DNA from: UBA9662 sp002729415
GTDB taxonomy: Bacteria; Poribacteria; WGA-4E; UBA9662
Direction of reading: 5' to 3'
Assembly (NCBI GenBank): GCA_002729415.1
Contig: PBXZ01000005.1
Span: 1 to 64,000, forward strand
DNA length: 64,000 nucleotides
Part shown: one piece after another, positions 15,974 through 25,056 of the stretch
How positions within the stretch are numbered: the stretch's first letter is position 1
Layout: every line of letters starts with the position of its first letter
The notes under the pieces: model-generated
Databases searched by the model: none
Seen by the model: only the letters and a program-made list of their open reading frames with translations
What the model was told of the DNA's origin: nothing
Made by a program: the position numbers and the translations under genes

Positions 15974-17468
15974 TTAATTGTTGGCCGCTCAAAACGAGGT
16001 CTATGATTTGCCTCGTTTTTTTACGGGCACGGTCGATATGATTCAAACGCGAGCTTATTTGANCNTCTATTTGATCGAGCTGTGTTGAAAAATTCTGGGA
16101 CATTCGNTTAACTTCCTTTGGTGANGTACCACCAACACTTCTATTATTTTGTAATGTATTTACGGGGTCGAGAATTTGTTGNAGTTGGTCTATCTCCAAA
16201 TCGATTCCCCTTTTGNTNAGTAANTGCTGTGTCTGATCCCANTNAGCAAAAGTGTTNCCNGATCTTGATAGTTCGCCGACTACATTNCCGACAATNTCAT
16301 GGCATTGGCGAAACGGAATNTCGTGTGCAGAAACNAGGTAGTTCGCTAGTTCAGTAGCTGNAATAAAATTCGTGTCACATAGCTGCNCCATCCGCACTGT
16401 ATCAAAGTTAGTTGTTCCCAACATATCTGGAAGAATNGCNAGGCATGATTTCACCACATCAAGAGCCTGCCACAATGGTGGTTTGTCCTCTTGTAAATCG
16501 CGNTTGTAACCCATTGGCAAGCCTTTGAGGTTAGTCAATACATCAATGAGAGCACCTATAACTCGACCGGTTCTTCCTCGTGTTAATTCTGCGATATCTG
16601 CGTTTTTCTTTTGTGGCATAATTGAACTACCTGAAGCAAATTGGTCGTCAAGTGCCGCTATACGAAACTCATAGGNGGTCCAGTAAATAATTTCTTCGCA
16701 AAAACGGGATAGTCCGACCATCAAAATGGATAGAGTTGAAAGTATTTCAAGGATAAAATCTCGTGAACTTATNACATCAAGCGCATGCTCTTGGATACCA
16801 TCGAATCCAAGGAGTTTTGCCGTTAAACCTCGATCGATAGGGAAAGATGTTCCTGCCAATGCGGCCGNTCCAAGTGGATTCTGATTGATGNATGTGTAAG
16901 TCGAATCGAAACGTTTTAAATCTCGAAGAAACTTACTGACATAAGCGGTTGCCCAGAAACCAAGGCTTATTGGTTGTGCATGTTGGGTGTGGGTATAACC
17001 TGGCATTACTGTATAATAATGTTGATCAGCAATAGATAAAAACGACCGGCAGAGATTACTAAGCAGCTGTTGTATATCTAAAACCTGCTGACGAAGATAA
17101 AGACGTACGTCAGTTAATATCTGATCATTCCNCGATCGGGCCGTGTGCAATTTNCCACCAAATTCCACCCCTGCAGTTTCGATCAGATACAACTCAACAT
17201 TCATATGAACGTCTTCGTTTTTTGGGTCAAGTCTGAAAATTCCAGCTTTAAAGTCTTGATCAACTTGATCAAGACATAGTATTATCTGCTTGAGATCTGT
17301 GTTGGAGATGATTTTCTGCTTAGCAAGCATGATAGCGTGAGTTTGACTTCCCCAAATGTCATACTCAACAAGACGAAGATCTGTTTTTGTTGATTCGGTA
17401 AAATCTTGCGTTTTTTGATCCATGTCAGCCTGAAAACGGCCGCTCCACAATTTCTTTTTTTCTTTCAT
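15954..17468 (-). CDS. argH: Argininosuccinate lyase
   Basis: Last step of arginine synthesis, splitting argininosuccinate into arginine and fumarate. The signature GSSIMPQKKN is at 280-289, the HTARSxND segment at 108-114 and PGYTHTQHAQP around 156-166. The C-terminal segment is rich in ambiguous bases (16060-16450), many of them silent. Length 504 aa is slightly above the usual 455-475. The C-terminal tail after RARKKTRQ encodes the terminator of the convergent addA operon. ATG 17468 has a GAGG SD 6 nt upstream. The gene is transcribed alone from the promoter at 17492-17520. Confidence 0.94.
   Translation of the reverse strand: MKEKKKLWSGRFQADMDQKTQDFTESTKTDLRLVEYDIWGSQTHAIMLAKQKIISNTDLKQIILCLDQVDQDFKAGIFRLDPKNEDVHMNVELYLIETAGVEFGXKLHTARSXNDQILTDVRLYLRQQVLDIQQLLSNLCRSFLSIADQHYYTVMPGYTHTQHAQPISLGFWATAYVSKFLRDLKRFDSTYTXINQNPLGXAALAGTSFPIDRGLTAKLLGFDGIQEHALDXISSRDFILEILSTLSILMVGLSRFCEEIIYWTXYEFRIAALDDQFASGSSIMPQKKNADIAELTRGRTGRVIGALIDVLTNLKGLPMGYXRDLQEDKPPLWQALDVVKSCXXILPDMLGTTNFDTVRMXQLCDTNFIXATELANYXVSAHXIPFRQCHXIVXNVVGELSRXXNTFAXWDQTQXLXXKRGIDLEIDQXQQILDPVNTLQNNRSVGGXSPKEVXRMSQNFSTQLDQIXXQISSRLNHIDRARKKTRQIIDLVLSGQQLTTIEID
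15991..16022 (+). terminator. Rho-independent terminator of the addA run, inside argH
   Basis: AAAACGAGG (15991-15999) pairs with CCTCGTTTT (16011-16019) across an 11-nt loop, and the T-run continues to 16022. It starts 18 bp after the addA stop and lies entirely within the 3' coding end of the opposite-strand argH gene. On the minus strand the trailing T-run is only four bases, so it should terminate mainly plus-strand transcripts. Confidence 0.7.
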
Positions 17469-17491
17469 TCGTAGCCTCGAATATTTTGCTG

Positions 17492-17520
17492 ATTATAGCA
17501 TGTGTCTTTGGAATCAGCAA
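17492..17520 (-). promoter_or_regulatory. Sigma-70 promoter of argH
   Basis: Read on the minus strand: TTGCTG (17520-17515), 17-bp spacer, perfect TATAAT (17497-17492). It lies 24 bp upstream of the argH ATG and is divergent from the promoter at 17545-17573. Confidence 0.65.
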
Positions 17521-17544
17521 GTGATGGAGTTACCGTGGTTTTAC

Positions 17545-17573
17545 TTGACGACATCATGGGGTAAGGGTAGAAT
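17545..17573 (+). promoter_or_regulatory. Sigma-70 promoter of the envelope operon
   Basis: TTGACG at 17545-17550, 17-bp spacer, TAGAAT at 17568-17573. The predicted start near 17580 gives a short leader containing the AGAGGAG SD at 17585-17592 ahead of the TTG at 17600. Confidence 0.65.
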
Positions 17574-17599
17574 ATTGCTAACTTTAGAGGAGTCGGGAA

Positions 17600-17962
17600 T
17601 TGCATGTTTATCTGATATTTCTTATGCTTTCTATCCTGTTTAATATCGGGTGTTCGACATCTCATCAACCCATTGAAATCCAGCATCAAAGTAAGTTTGC
17701 CTTTAAGGCATATGAAGCTCAGCTATGGAACGAAGCTGTCTTTCGTTGGAACCGAATTTTACAGATCGATCCCAAATATGTTCCTGCTTATAACAATCTT
17801 GGTGTTGCGTATGAAGCGCTGGGTAAAATAGACGCAGCTTTGCAGGCCTACGAAACAGCTACTGAATTAGACCAAGATAACAGGTTCTACCGATTTAATT
17901 ACCGTAGATGCCGGTTTTTGCGTAGAGCTGTTGAGGAAGAGGACCATGAATCAAACGATTGA
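17600..17962 (+). CDS. Small TPR lipoprotein
   Basis: 120-aa protein starting at TTG 17600 with a well-placed AGAGGAG SD. A hydrophobic leader ends in a lipobox (FNIGC, C18), so it is probably an outer- or inner-membrane lipoprotein. Residues 30-95 form about two tetratricopeptide repeats (AEAVFRWNRILQ-like and YNNLGVAYEALGKIDAALQAYETA). It is the first gene of the operon and overlaps the next lipoprotein gene by 17 bp, which suggests coupled synthesis. A scaffold role for the larger envelope proteins downstream is an inference. The specific function is unknown. Confidence 0.75.
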   Translation: MHVYLIFLMLSILFNIGCSTSHQPIEIQHQSKFAFKAYEAQLWNEAVFRWNRILQIDPKYVPAYNNLGVAYEALGKIDAALQAYETATELDQDNRFYRFNYRRCRFLRRAVEEEDHESND

Positions 17963-18683
17963 AGCATTGTGCTTGCTAGTTCTAACTAGCATCATGATAA
18001 CAGTGCTTATCGGGTGTGGTGATTCCGTCCGAAAAATCAATATTCCTGTTAAGGTTGATTCCCAAATAGACCTCGATCAGTATAATAATTTGGTGGTTCT
18101 ACCATTTACGGCGGTAAAGCGGAGAAATATGCTGGCAAATGTTCCTGTAGACACTGGGAATGAAATTGCACTGACACTTAGGTATAAATTGGGTAGACGA
18201 AAGGGGCTGAATGTAATGAGTACCCAAGAAACATTTTTAATGCTTGATGGTGAAACCTCTTCCGTTAACACTTTAGCGAAGGCAAATGTTGATCGTGTTA
18301 TCTCGATTGGTGAATATATGAATGTTGACGCAATTGTTGGTGGAAACTATGATTTTTATGCCGTAAGTCAGCCGAGACGTGCCTATTCTGAGCGGTATTC
18401 CCGAACACTGCAACGTTATGTAACCTACTATCAGGATTATCTAGAAAAAACATACGTGTTGTCTCTACAAATTCGGATTCTTGACGTTGCAACCAAAGAG
18501 TTTGTTTGGGACGAACTTTACAATCGTCGTGCCAGTGAAGCGCATAGTCTGGGATCAATGATCATCTCAGAAGTTGCTCCGACTAATAGTATCCTCAAAA
18601 ATTTAATTCAACAAGCGTTGCGAAAATTTATCCGAGAGATTTCGCCCCATTACGAAACCGAATATCGTTTTTTAGTGCAGTGA
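17946..18683 (+). CDS. Putative lipoprotein with CsgG/LpoB-like features
   Basis: 245 aa from ATG 17946, which overlaps the preceding lipoprotein gene. The N-terminal leader ends in LIGC (C24), a clear lipobox. A strand with NNLVVLPF, then VDRVISIGEYMNVDAIVGGNY, then LQIRILDVATKEFVWDE follow in the order seen in CsgG-, FlgO- and LpoB-like periplasmic lipoproteins. The function is not established. Membership in an operon with a barrel-type outer membrane protein suggests a role in envelope assembly or secretion. The family call is by motif resemblance only. Confidence 0.6.
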   Translation: MNQTIEALCLLVLTSIMITVLIGCGDSVRKINIPVKVDSQIDLDQYNNLVVLPFTAVKRRNMLANVPVDTGNEIALTLRYKLGRRKGLNVMSTQETFLMLDGETSSVNTLAKANVDRVISIGEYMNVDAIVGGNYDFYAVSQPRRAYSERYSRTLQRYVTYYQDYLEKTYVLSLQIRILDVATKEFVWDELYNRRASEAHSLGSMIISEVAPTNSILKNLIQQALRKFIREISPHYETEYRFLVQ

Positions 18684-18746
18684 CAATNNGCTATCTAATT
18701 GTTAAGCACTGAAGCGACAGCCACATTTTATCTTCAAATTGACAAC

Positions 18747-21635
18747 TTGAAAAAGCAACTTCAGCTACTTACATATCTCTTTTACAGCTTGATATTTTGT
18801 TTTGGGATTTCTGTTGCCTCTGCACAGTANTTCGGCAAAAATAAGGTGACGAATCNAAAGTTTGATTGGATGATTCACCGGACAGAGCANTTTGATATNT
18901 ACTACTACGTAGAAAATTCGAGATTGGTTCCGATCATGGCTGACATTTCGGAAGAAGCGTACGAGAAACACAGTGAGGATTTNGGGCATCAAATTAAGAG
19001 CCGTACTCCCTTGATTCTNTACCAGTCGCATACTGACTTTCGNGATACNAATATTATCCTTCAAGAACTAANTGAAGGAGTGGGTGGATTTGCAGAGATC
19101 TTCAAACGTCGAGTTGTGATTCCNTTTACAGGTTCNTTGGAGGCGTTNAGAGAGGTAATTTACCATGAGTTGGTTCACATTTTCCAATACGATATTATCT
19201 ATCAAAAACCAGTTGCGCGGATCTATAGTGGTGAATTTATGCACAGCGCACCAATATGGTTTATTGAAGGTAGTGCGGACTATCTAGCTAATGATGTTGA
19301 TGCAATGGGGGAAATGGTTTTGCGCGACGGGTGTTTAGACAACAATATTTTGCCGTTAACGCGCCTGAAGGATTTTCGAGCACTTGGGTCACANGTTTAC
19401 CTCGGTTATAAGATNGGTCAATCAGCGGTTGGCTATTTGGTTGATACTTATGGTCGGGAGAAAATTGGTGAGATAATGTATGAATTGCGTCAAAGTCGAA
19501 CAAAAAATTTAGACAAAGCCTTTAAAAATACCCTTAATGTNACAGTCGAAGAATTCGATAAAAGTTGGCAAAATTGGCTAAGNAAAAGATATTGGTCAAT
19601 GATGGCCAATAAGGATTTTCCGGAAACNGTTGCTGAAAACCTGACTGAGGATTCGCGTTACTCACACAGCGTTAAACCGATCTGGTCACCTAGTGGAGAT
19701 ATTGTTGCCTATATAACTGGAAATGAAGGGTTTGGAGAGATTATTCTAGTTTCTGCCAAAACGGGTAAGCGGCTTTTTCGTGTCAGCAAAAGGTTTTTTC
19801 ATGACGAATATGAAGATATTCTTACGAATGGCAATGGTCTGGCATGGTCTCCTGATGGTGACCGAATTGCTTTTCTCGCACGCTATCATAAATCAGTTTA
19901 CTTGCTGGAAATTGACATTTTAGCTGAAGAAATCAGAACTCGTATTAAATTAAAATATGATTCAGCCCATTCACCAACTTATCATCCTGATGGTGAACGT
20001 ATTGTTTTTGCTGCCTTGGAAAATAATCAGATAGATCTCTTCATGATCAATTTGGTGGATCGCAAAATTGANCGTATAACAGATGACCCGTTTGACGATA
20101 ANTATCCAATGTGGCANCCGAAGAAGAATCAGATTGTGTATTCCTCAGAGCGAGATGGCAAAAATCGTCTTGTGCTCCTAGATCTTGATCGTAATATAGG
20201 TTGGGAACTGACNCATGATCGGTATAATGCTATCGCGCCGAATTGGTCGCTTGAAGGAGATAAAGTGGTTTTTTCCGCTGATCTCAGTGATGTCTTTGAT
20301 TTGTATACCTTGAATGTAGATGGAACTAGACTAACGCGTCTGACGCATATTTTAACTGGTTGTTCTGATGCCAGTTTCTCGCCAGATATGAAGAGAATTC
20401 TCTTCAGTGGTTATCGACAAGGCAANCAGGATGTCTACATCATGGAAATGGAAAAGGCCGTTAATCAGGAGATTGATTTGCCACCAGTAGAAAGNGCTGA
20501 ATTTGCACCGGAATTGCCGCAATCTGAGCCGGTAAAACGAAGAATCGCACAGAGAAAATACCAGGCAAATGTTGGCATTGATGCAATCTTTACTGATTTT
20601 AGTTTGAGAGCGGATGGTCTGCTCCGCAACATGACGGAGATGATCGCCAGCGATATGATGGGTAATCATCGATTTAGTTTAAGCTTGGTAAACCAGTCAG
20701 GATATTTTGCACCTGATTTTGTGGCTAGTTATGGGTACCTAGAAAAACAAGCCAACTTCGGAGCTTCAATTTTTAATTATCATGAATATCATATGCTTTC
20801 TTCAATCACCAGCAGGCGCGGAGTTTTACAACGAATCAGTGGCTTTTCCGGATACATAAGTTATCCATTTAACCGATANCGTCGGCTTGACCTCGAACTT
20901 GAATTGTACTCGACGCCTTTTACTTATAATTACNCATCNAGTCAATCTCTTGATAATCCAAGNGGATTACTATCAATGGGTTCTTTGTCTTTTGTNAGTG
21001 ATACAACNATGTGGCGTCAGTTCGGTCCACACTCTGGGACTCGCTCGAAGTTGTCTGTTGATAAAGCTTTTCCACAAATTGGAAGTGCGTTGGATCTCGC
21101 CAACTTTGTGTTCGATATGCGTAGATACTTCAGAGTTGGCCGTCGGTCAACTCTGGCAACACGGCTTTTGTTAGCTGGTAGTTTTGGTTCCGATCAGTCA
21201 CTTTTTTATCTTGGTGGGATTGATACGTTGCGTGGTTACAATTACGAAGCCCTTACTGGAACTCGTATCGGACTTCTGAATTTTGAGCTCCGGATTCCAT
21301 TCATTGACGAACTTCGGTTTGGATGGCCGATTGAATGGGGAATTGGAGGTATCCGAGGGATTGCTTTTTCCGATTTTGGAACCGTCTGGAGTGATGAATC
21401 GAATAAATCCATTTTTATTCGCAAAGAATATAAATTTGGACCTAACAACCCATACCAAGCTGTTATTACCAAAGGTAACAGTATTCAACTTAAGGANATT
21501 AAAGGATCTATCGGGGTTGGGATGCGTCTACAATTAGGAATGTTCGCACTTGATTTCGTTGCAGCTCGCCGTACAGATTTATCTCGAATTGAGCCTAAAG
21601 CTACTTATCGTTTTGGCTTGGGACAAGCGTTTTAA
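18747..21635 (+). CDS. Three-part protein: gluzincin protease domain, TolB-like propeller, outer-membrane barrel
   Basis: About 960 aa. The TTG at 18747 gives a classic signal peptide (MKKQLQLL...SVASAQ); an in-frame TTG at 18699 would add 16 residues. An N-terminal peptidase-MA-like domain carries HELVH (about 140-144) and WFIEGSADYLA with the third ligand E174. Next come several PD40/WD40-like blades (PIWSPSGDIVAY, LAWSPDGDRIAF, PTYHPDGERIVF, ASFSPDMKRILF). The last third resembles Bac_surface_Ag/BamA barrels, with LGGIDTLRGYNYEAL, FELRIPFID and a terminal FGLGQAF. It should sit in the outer membrane with its propeller and protease attached. Ambiguous bases are frequent, but the frame is intact. 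Confidence 0.75.
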   Translation: MKKQLQLLTYLFYSLIFCFGISVASAQXFGKNKVTNXKFDWMIHRTEXFDXYYYVENSRLVPIMADISEEAYEKHSEDXGHQIKSRTPLIXYQSHTDFXDXNIILQELXEGVGGFAEIFKRRVVIXFTGXLEAXREVIYHELVHIFQYDIIYQKPVARIYSGEFMHSAPIWFIEGSADYLANDVDAMGEMVLRDGCLDNNILPLTRLKDFRALGSXVYLGYKXGQSAVGYLVDTYGREKIGEIMYELRQSRTKNLDKAFKNTLNXTVEEFDKSWQNWLXKRYWSMMANKDFPEXVAENLTEDSRYSHSVKPIWSPSGDIVAYITGNEGFGEIILVSAKTGKRLFRVSKRFFHDEYEDILTNGNGLAWSPDGDRIAFLARYHKSVYLLEIDILAEEIRTRIKLKYDSAHSPTYHPDGERIVFAALENNQIDLFMINLVDRKIXRITDDPFDDXYPMWXPKKNQIVYSSERDGKNRLVLLDLDRNIGWELXHDRYNAIAPNWSLEGDKVVFSADLSDVFDLYTLNVDGTRLTRLTHILTGCSDASFSPDMKRILFSGYRQGXQDVYIMEMEKAVNQEIDLPPVEXAEFAPELPQSEPVKRRIAQRKYQANVGIDAIFTDFSLRADGLLRNMTEMIASDMMGNHRFSLSLVNQSGYFAPDFVASYGYLEKQANFGASIFNYHEYHMLSSITSRRGVLQRISGFSGYISYPFNRXRRLDLELELYSTPFTYNYXXSQSLDNPXGLLSMGSLSFXSDTXMWRQFGPHSGTRSKLSVDKAFPQIGSALDLANFVFDMRRYFRVGRRSTLATRLLLAGSFGSDQSLFYLGGIDTLRGYNYEALTGTRIGLLNFELRIPFIDELRFGWPIEWGIGGIRGIAFSDFGTVWSDESNKSIFIRKEYKFGPNNPYQAVITKGNSIQLKXIKGSIGVGMRLQLGMFALDFVAARRTDLSRIEPKATYRFGLGQAF

Positions 21636-21660
21636 CCTCTAAAGTATGGAGTAATTATTG

Positions 21661-24654
21661 ATGGACTCTCGTCTTAAAAGATTAGTCATTTTTGCAATAG
21701 TGATTTTGGTGTTGATGGCACTCTCCNCGGTTTTGGTGAAGATCTATCCTGATNTGCTTTGGTTTAGCATGGTANGCTATTTAGGAGTATACAAAAAAAT
21801 ATTGGTTNCTAAAATTTGTCTCGGGNTCGTTGTAGGCCTTGTGTTTTTAACCATCACNTTAGGTAATCTTTATTTTCTAAATCGATTTTCCCCAGCCCGT
21901 TTCAGTCCCTNAATTGTTGATGCGATTCCANTTGNNGGTGAGCTTGATTTCGATCTCCGAAAAATAGTCTATTCTGTTCTGGCGCTNCTCTCAATTGCCT
22001 ATAGCATGTTGATTGGCTACTCATCNTCCAGNAAATGGGAAATTGTGCTTCGNTANCTTGGGGCCAAGCATATCAGCGTAAGTAACACCGATCCCATATT
22101 TGGCAANGATGTCAGCTATTATATTTTNCGAATGCCGTTGGAACAGTTTATTTGCAGCAGTTTATTTGGGCTTTTGGTGTTACTTACCATTTTTACTTCN
22201 GTAATTTANTTCTTCCATGGNTCAATCTTTAGTGATCGAAANCATNTAGAACCACCTCGTAAAGTCAAAGCCCATCTGTTTGCTCTAATTTCATTAACCT
22301 TTATCTTCTTTGCTTGGAATTGCCGATTCATGATGTTTGATTTGCTTAACAAACCCAGTAGTGATGNTGTACGTGTTGGTGGTGGATATGCTGCCATACA
22401 TGCNCGTCTNCCACTTTTATGGGTNATGTTGATATCGTCAATTGCTAGTAGTATTGTTTTTCTAGGCAGTATGTTTCTTCGTCGTGTACGATATGCATTG
22501 GGAGTGCTAGNATTGTTTTTCACAATTGTTTTTGNCGGNCAGTTTTATCCGNGATTTGTTCAAANGTTTCGTGTTGAGCCAAACAAGCAAGAATTGGAAG
22601 CTAAATATATCAAGCACAATATTGAGGCAACNCTTTACGCCTACGGACTTACAGATAAATGGGTTACCGAAGAAGAATATCCTCTTACGGATGAACTGTC
22701 ATATGAAGATGTAATGAGCNNNGAAAATGCTGAGGTCATCAACAGNTCAAGGTTNTGGGATTGGAGACCTTTGCGGCGAACTTTCCGCCAATTACAGGAA
22801 TTAAGGTCTCAGTATGATTTCGTTGATGTAGATATTGATCGTTACNAGATGGATGGTGNNGTNCGNCAGGTAATGCTCTCGGGCCGTGAATTAAACATAA
22901 ACGATCTACCAAGTGCTCGTNGAGATTGGTACAAAAAAACCTATGTCTACACNCATGGTTATGGGGCTGTGATGAGTCCAGTTAGTGAGATTGAAGATGG
23001 CAAACCTAAGATGTATATTCGCGATATCGATCCGATTACCTATGCTCCAGAATGGAATCTGAAGTTTGCTGATAATCCAGGTCCTCGAATTTACTATGGA
23101 GAGCGGACAACACATTACNTTATTACNCACCCCAGCCGAAANAGTGAGGGAAAAGAACTACTTGAATTTGATTATCCGCTGTCGGTTGGTCANGATTATA
23201 AGAAGTATGCNTATCAGGGACTAGGCGGGATTAAGTTGTCGTCTTTCTGGCGCAGANTGGTTTATATGCTTAAGTTTAACAACGAGATAAAATTTGTNTT
23301 ACCNGGAGAAATAAATCNACAGAGTCGTGTCATGTACCATCGTCACATCAAAGAGCGGACACAGAAAATTGCCCCTTTCTTGCGTTATGATAAAGATCCT
23401 TACCTCGTTTTACATGAAGGTCGACTTATTTGGGTTCTGGATGCCTATACCATAACAAACCGATACCCTTATTCGTCGCCGATGCAGGATGTCCTGAGAT
23501 CAACTATAGCGGAGCGGCAAGGGTTGCGTACAGCGAGACGAATTCAAGGAGGTGAAAGGCCTTGGGGAAACTACATTCGAAATTCGGTTAAAGTGACGAT
23601 TGATGCTTACGATGGTACGGTAAATTTCTACCTTAAGGGGGTAGAGGATGATTCAATTGTGCAATGCTATAAGAACATTTTTCCAAATTTATTTAAACCG
23701 TTTTCAGATATGCCTGATAATCTTAAAACTCATATCCGTTATCCAATGACAATGTTTTTAATCCAAGCGCGTATGTATCAAGATTATCATATGAAGGATC
23801 CTATCACTTTTTATGCGGGAGAAGACCCATGGGAAATTGGTCAAGAGATTTATGATAATACAGAACAAATGAGACAACCGACACTACCTGTCCAATCCAA
23901 TCCGTTTGCCCCAGCACCGGAGAGAGTCGCTCCAACGGTTTCAAATGTGCAAGACGTTGCGCCTTATTATGTTATTGTTAAAATTCCGGGGCAAGAACGT
24001 GCAGAATTTGTGTTAATGCTTCCCTTTACTCCAAAAAACAAGCAAAACCTTACTGCTTGGATGGCAGCGCGCTGTGATTTGCCTCAGTATGGTCAATTAA
24101 TCGTTTACAGATTCTCAAAAGGAAAACTAGCTTCTGGACCAATGCAGGTAGAGAATTATATTAGCCAAGAACCGGATATTTCACAGCAGATTTCACTCTG
24201 GAATACCCAGGGTTCTCGTGTCCTGCGAGGCAATCTTCTGATCATTCCGATGAGTGAATCGCTGCTGTATGTAGAACCAATATATATCCAGTCAGAAGGG
24301 GATTCGGCGATCCCGGAGTTACGTCGTGTCGTTGTCGGTTATCGGGAAAAAGTTGTCTGGGGAGCGAGTCTTGATCAAGCATTAATTAAGCTCTTCAATG
24401 TTTCACCAGTGGATANTATATCGGGATCCNCCGAGAAACGAAAAGCGGGAGCGACGAACTTGTTTGTTGATGATAGTTCGTTGGACAGNAGTCTGGCCGA
24501 GTTGGCTAAGCGTGCGAATCAATATTTGAATCAAGCTCAAAATGCTCAGAGATTAGGTGACTGGGCAAGCTATGGAACGCATTTGAATTTGCTTGAGAAG
24601 GTTTTGAAACGGATGGAGGGTCAGGATACACCTCTNAGTGAAACCTCAGAATAA
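21661..24654 (+). CDS. UPF0182 family large membrane protein
   Basis: About 997 aa. The N-terminal third has roughly seven membrane helices, including one near residues 8-28, followed by LWFSMVxYLGVYKKIL, the family's typical loop. A long extracytoplasmic domain follows, with TERRLRTRxIG-like blocks replaced here by EKRTQKIAPFLRYDKDPYLVLHEGRLIWVLDAYT, a strong UPF0182 landmark. The C-terminus is a short helical tail. The role of UPF0182 proteins is unknown. Start ATG 21661 directly follows an in-frame TTG at 21658, and GGAG lies about 10 nt upstream. It is the last gene of the envelope operon, 23 bp after the barrel gene. The first 1.2 kb is rich in ambiguous bases. Confidence 0.85.
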   Translation: MDSRLKRLVIFAIVILVLMALSXVLVKIYPDXLWFSMVXYLGVYKKILVXKICLGXVVGLVFLTIXLGNLYFLNRFSPARFSPXIVDAIPXXGELDFDLRKIVYSVLAXLSIAYSMLIGYSXSXKWEIVLXXLGAKHISVSNTDPIFGXDVSYYIXRMPLEQFICSSLFGLLVLLTIFTXVIXFFHXSIFSDRXHXEPPRKVKAHLFALISLTFIFFAWNCRFMMFDLLNKPSSDXVRVGGGYAAIHXRXPLLWXMLISSIASSIVFLGSMFLRRVRYALGVLXLFFTIVFXXQFYPXFVQXFRVEPNKQELEAKYIKHNIEAXLYAYGLTDKWVTEEEYPLTDELSYEDVMSXENAEVINXSRXWDWRPLRRTFRQLQELRSQYDFVDVDIDRYXMDGXXXQVMLSGRELNINDLPSARXDWYKKTYVYXHGYGAVMSPVSEIEDGKPKMYIRDIDPITYAPEWNLKFADNPGPRIYYGERTTHYXIXHPSRXSEGKELLEFDYPLSVGXDYKKYXYQGLGGIKLSSFWRRXVYMLKFNNEIKFXLXGEINXQSRVMYHRHIKERTQKIAPFLRYDKDPYLVLHEGRLIWVLDAYTITNRYPYSSPMQDVLRSTIAERQGLRTARRIQGGERPWGNYIRNSVKVTIDAYDGTVNFYLKGVEDDSIVQCYKNIFPNLFKPFSDMPDNLKTHIRYPMTMFLIQARMYQDYHMKDPITFYAGEDPWEIGQEIYDNTEQMRQPTLPVQSNPFAPAPERVAPTVSNVQDVAPYYVIVKIPGQERAEFVLMLPFTPKNKQNLTAWMAARCDLPQYGQLIVYRFSKGKLASGPMQVENYISQEPDISQQISLWNTQGSRVLRGNLLIIPMSESLLYVEPIYIQSEGDSAIPELRRVVVGYREKVVWGASLDQALIKLFNVSPVDXISGSXEKRKAGATNLFVDDSSLDXSLAELAKRANQYLNQAQNAQRLGDWASYGTHLNLLEKVLKRMEGQDTPXSETSE

Positions 24655-25056
24655 TAGTGCTTGCTTGATTTTCGATGGGCGAATTCGAACTTAACTGACA
24701 GGTGAAATATGGTACATTTACTGGCAAGCGAGTTTCTTCCAAGCCCCTTGGTAATTTGCTTGTTTTAGACTTTAAGTTCTCTCTTTCATAACTTTTATCC
24801 TGCCTCGGATCCGAGATTTTTTGTGAATTTCATGCCACTTCATTCACTTGTAATTAGGATTTAACTGCCCTCATCAGATTGTCCATATTCAATCCAAATA
24901 AAAATAGAAATCTGAGTTTGTGTTGCATCTGATTTGAACAAGTCGATAAAATATGGTAACAAATCGATAAAATCTAATAAACATTTGAAACAGGTTGTAT
25001 TGTGACAACGTTCTTCTCTTCTAGAGAAGAGACTCAAACTCCGGAGGATTAAGACT
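24655..25056. other. Intergenic region before smc with repeats and a hairpin
   Basis: 402 bp with no convincing gene. It holds a 10-bp direct repeat TCGATAAAAT at 24943-24952 and 24964-24973, spaced exactly 21 bp start to start. It also has an 8-bp inverted repeat (25015-25022 with 25025-25032) just before the smc SD GGAGG at 25043-25047. No terminator for the upstream operon is obvious. Confidence 0.5.
24923..24973 (+). promoter_or_regulatory. Candidate smc-ftsY promoter with paired repeat
   Basis: TTGCAT (24923-24928), 18-bp spacer and TAAAAT (24947-24952) form a weak promoter. Its -10 lies in the first TCGATAAAAT repeat. The second copy two helical turns downstream (24964-24973) could be an operator half or a duplicated -10. 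Confidence 0.35.
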
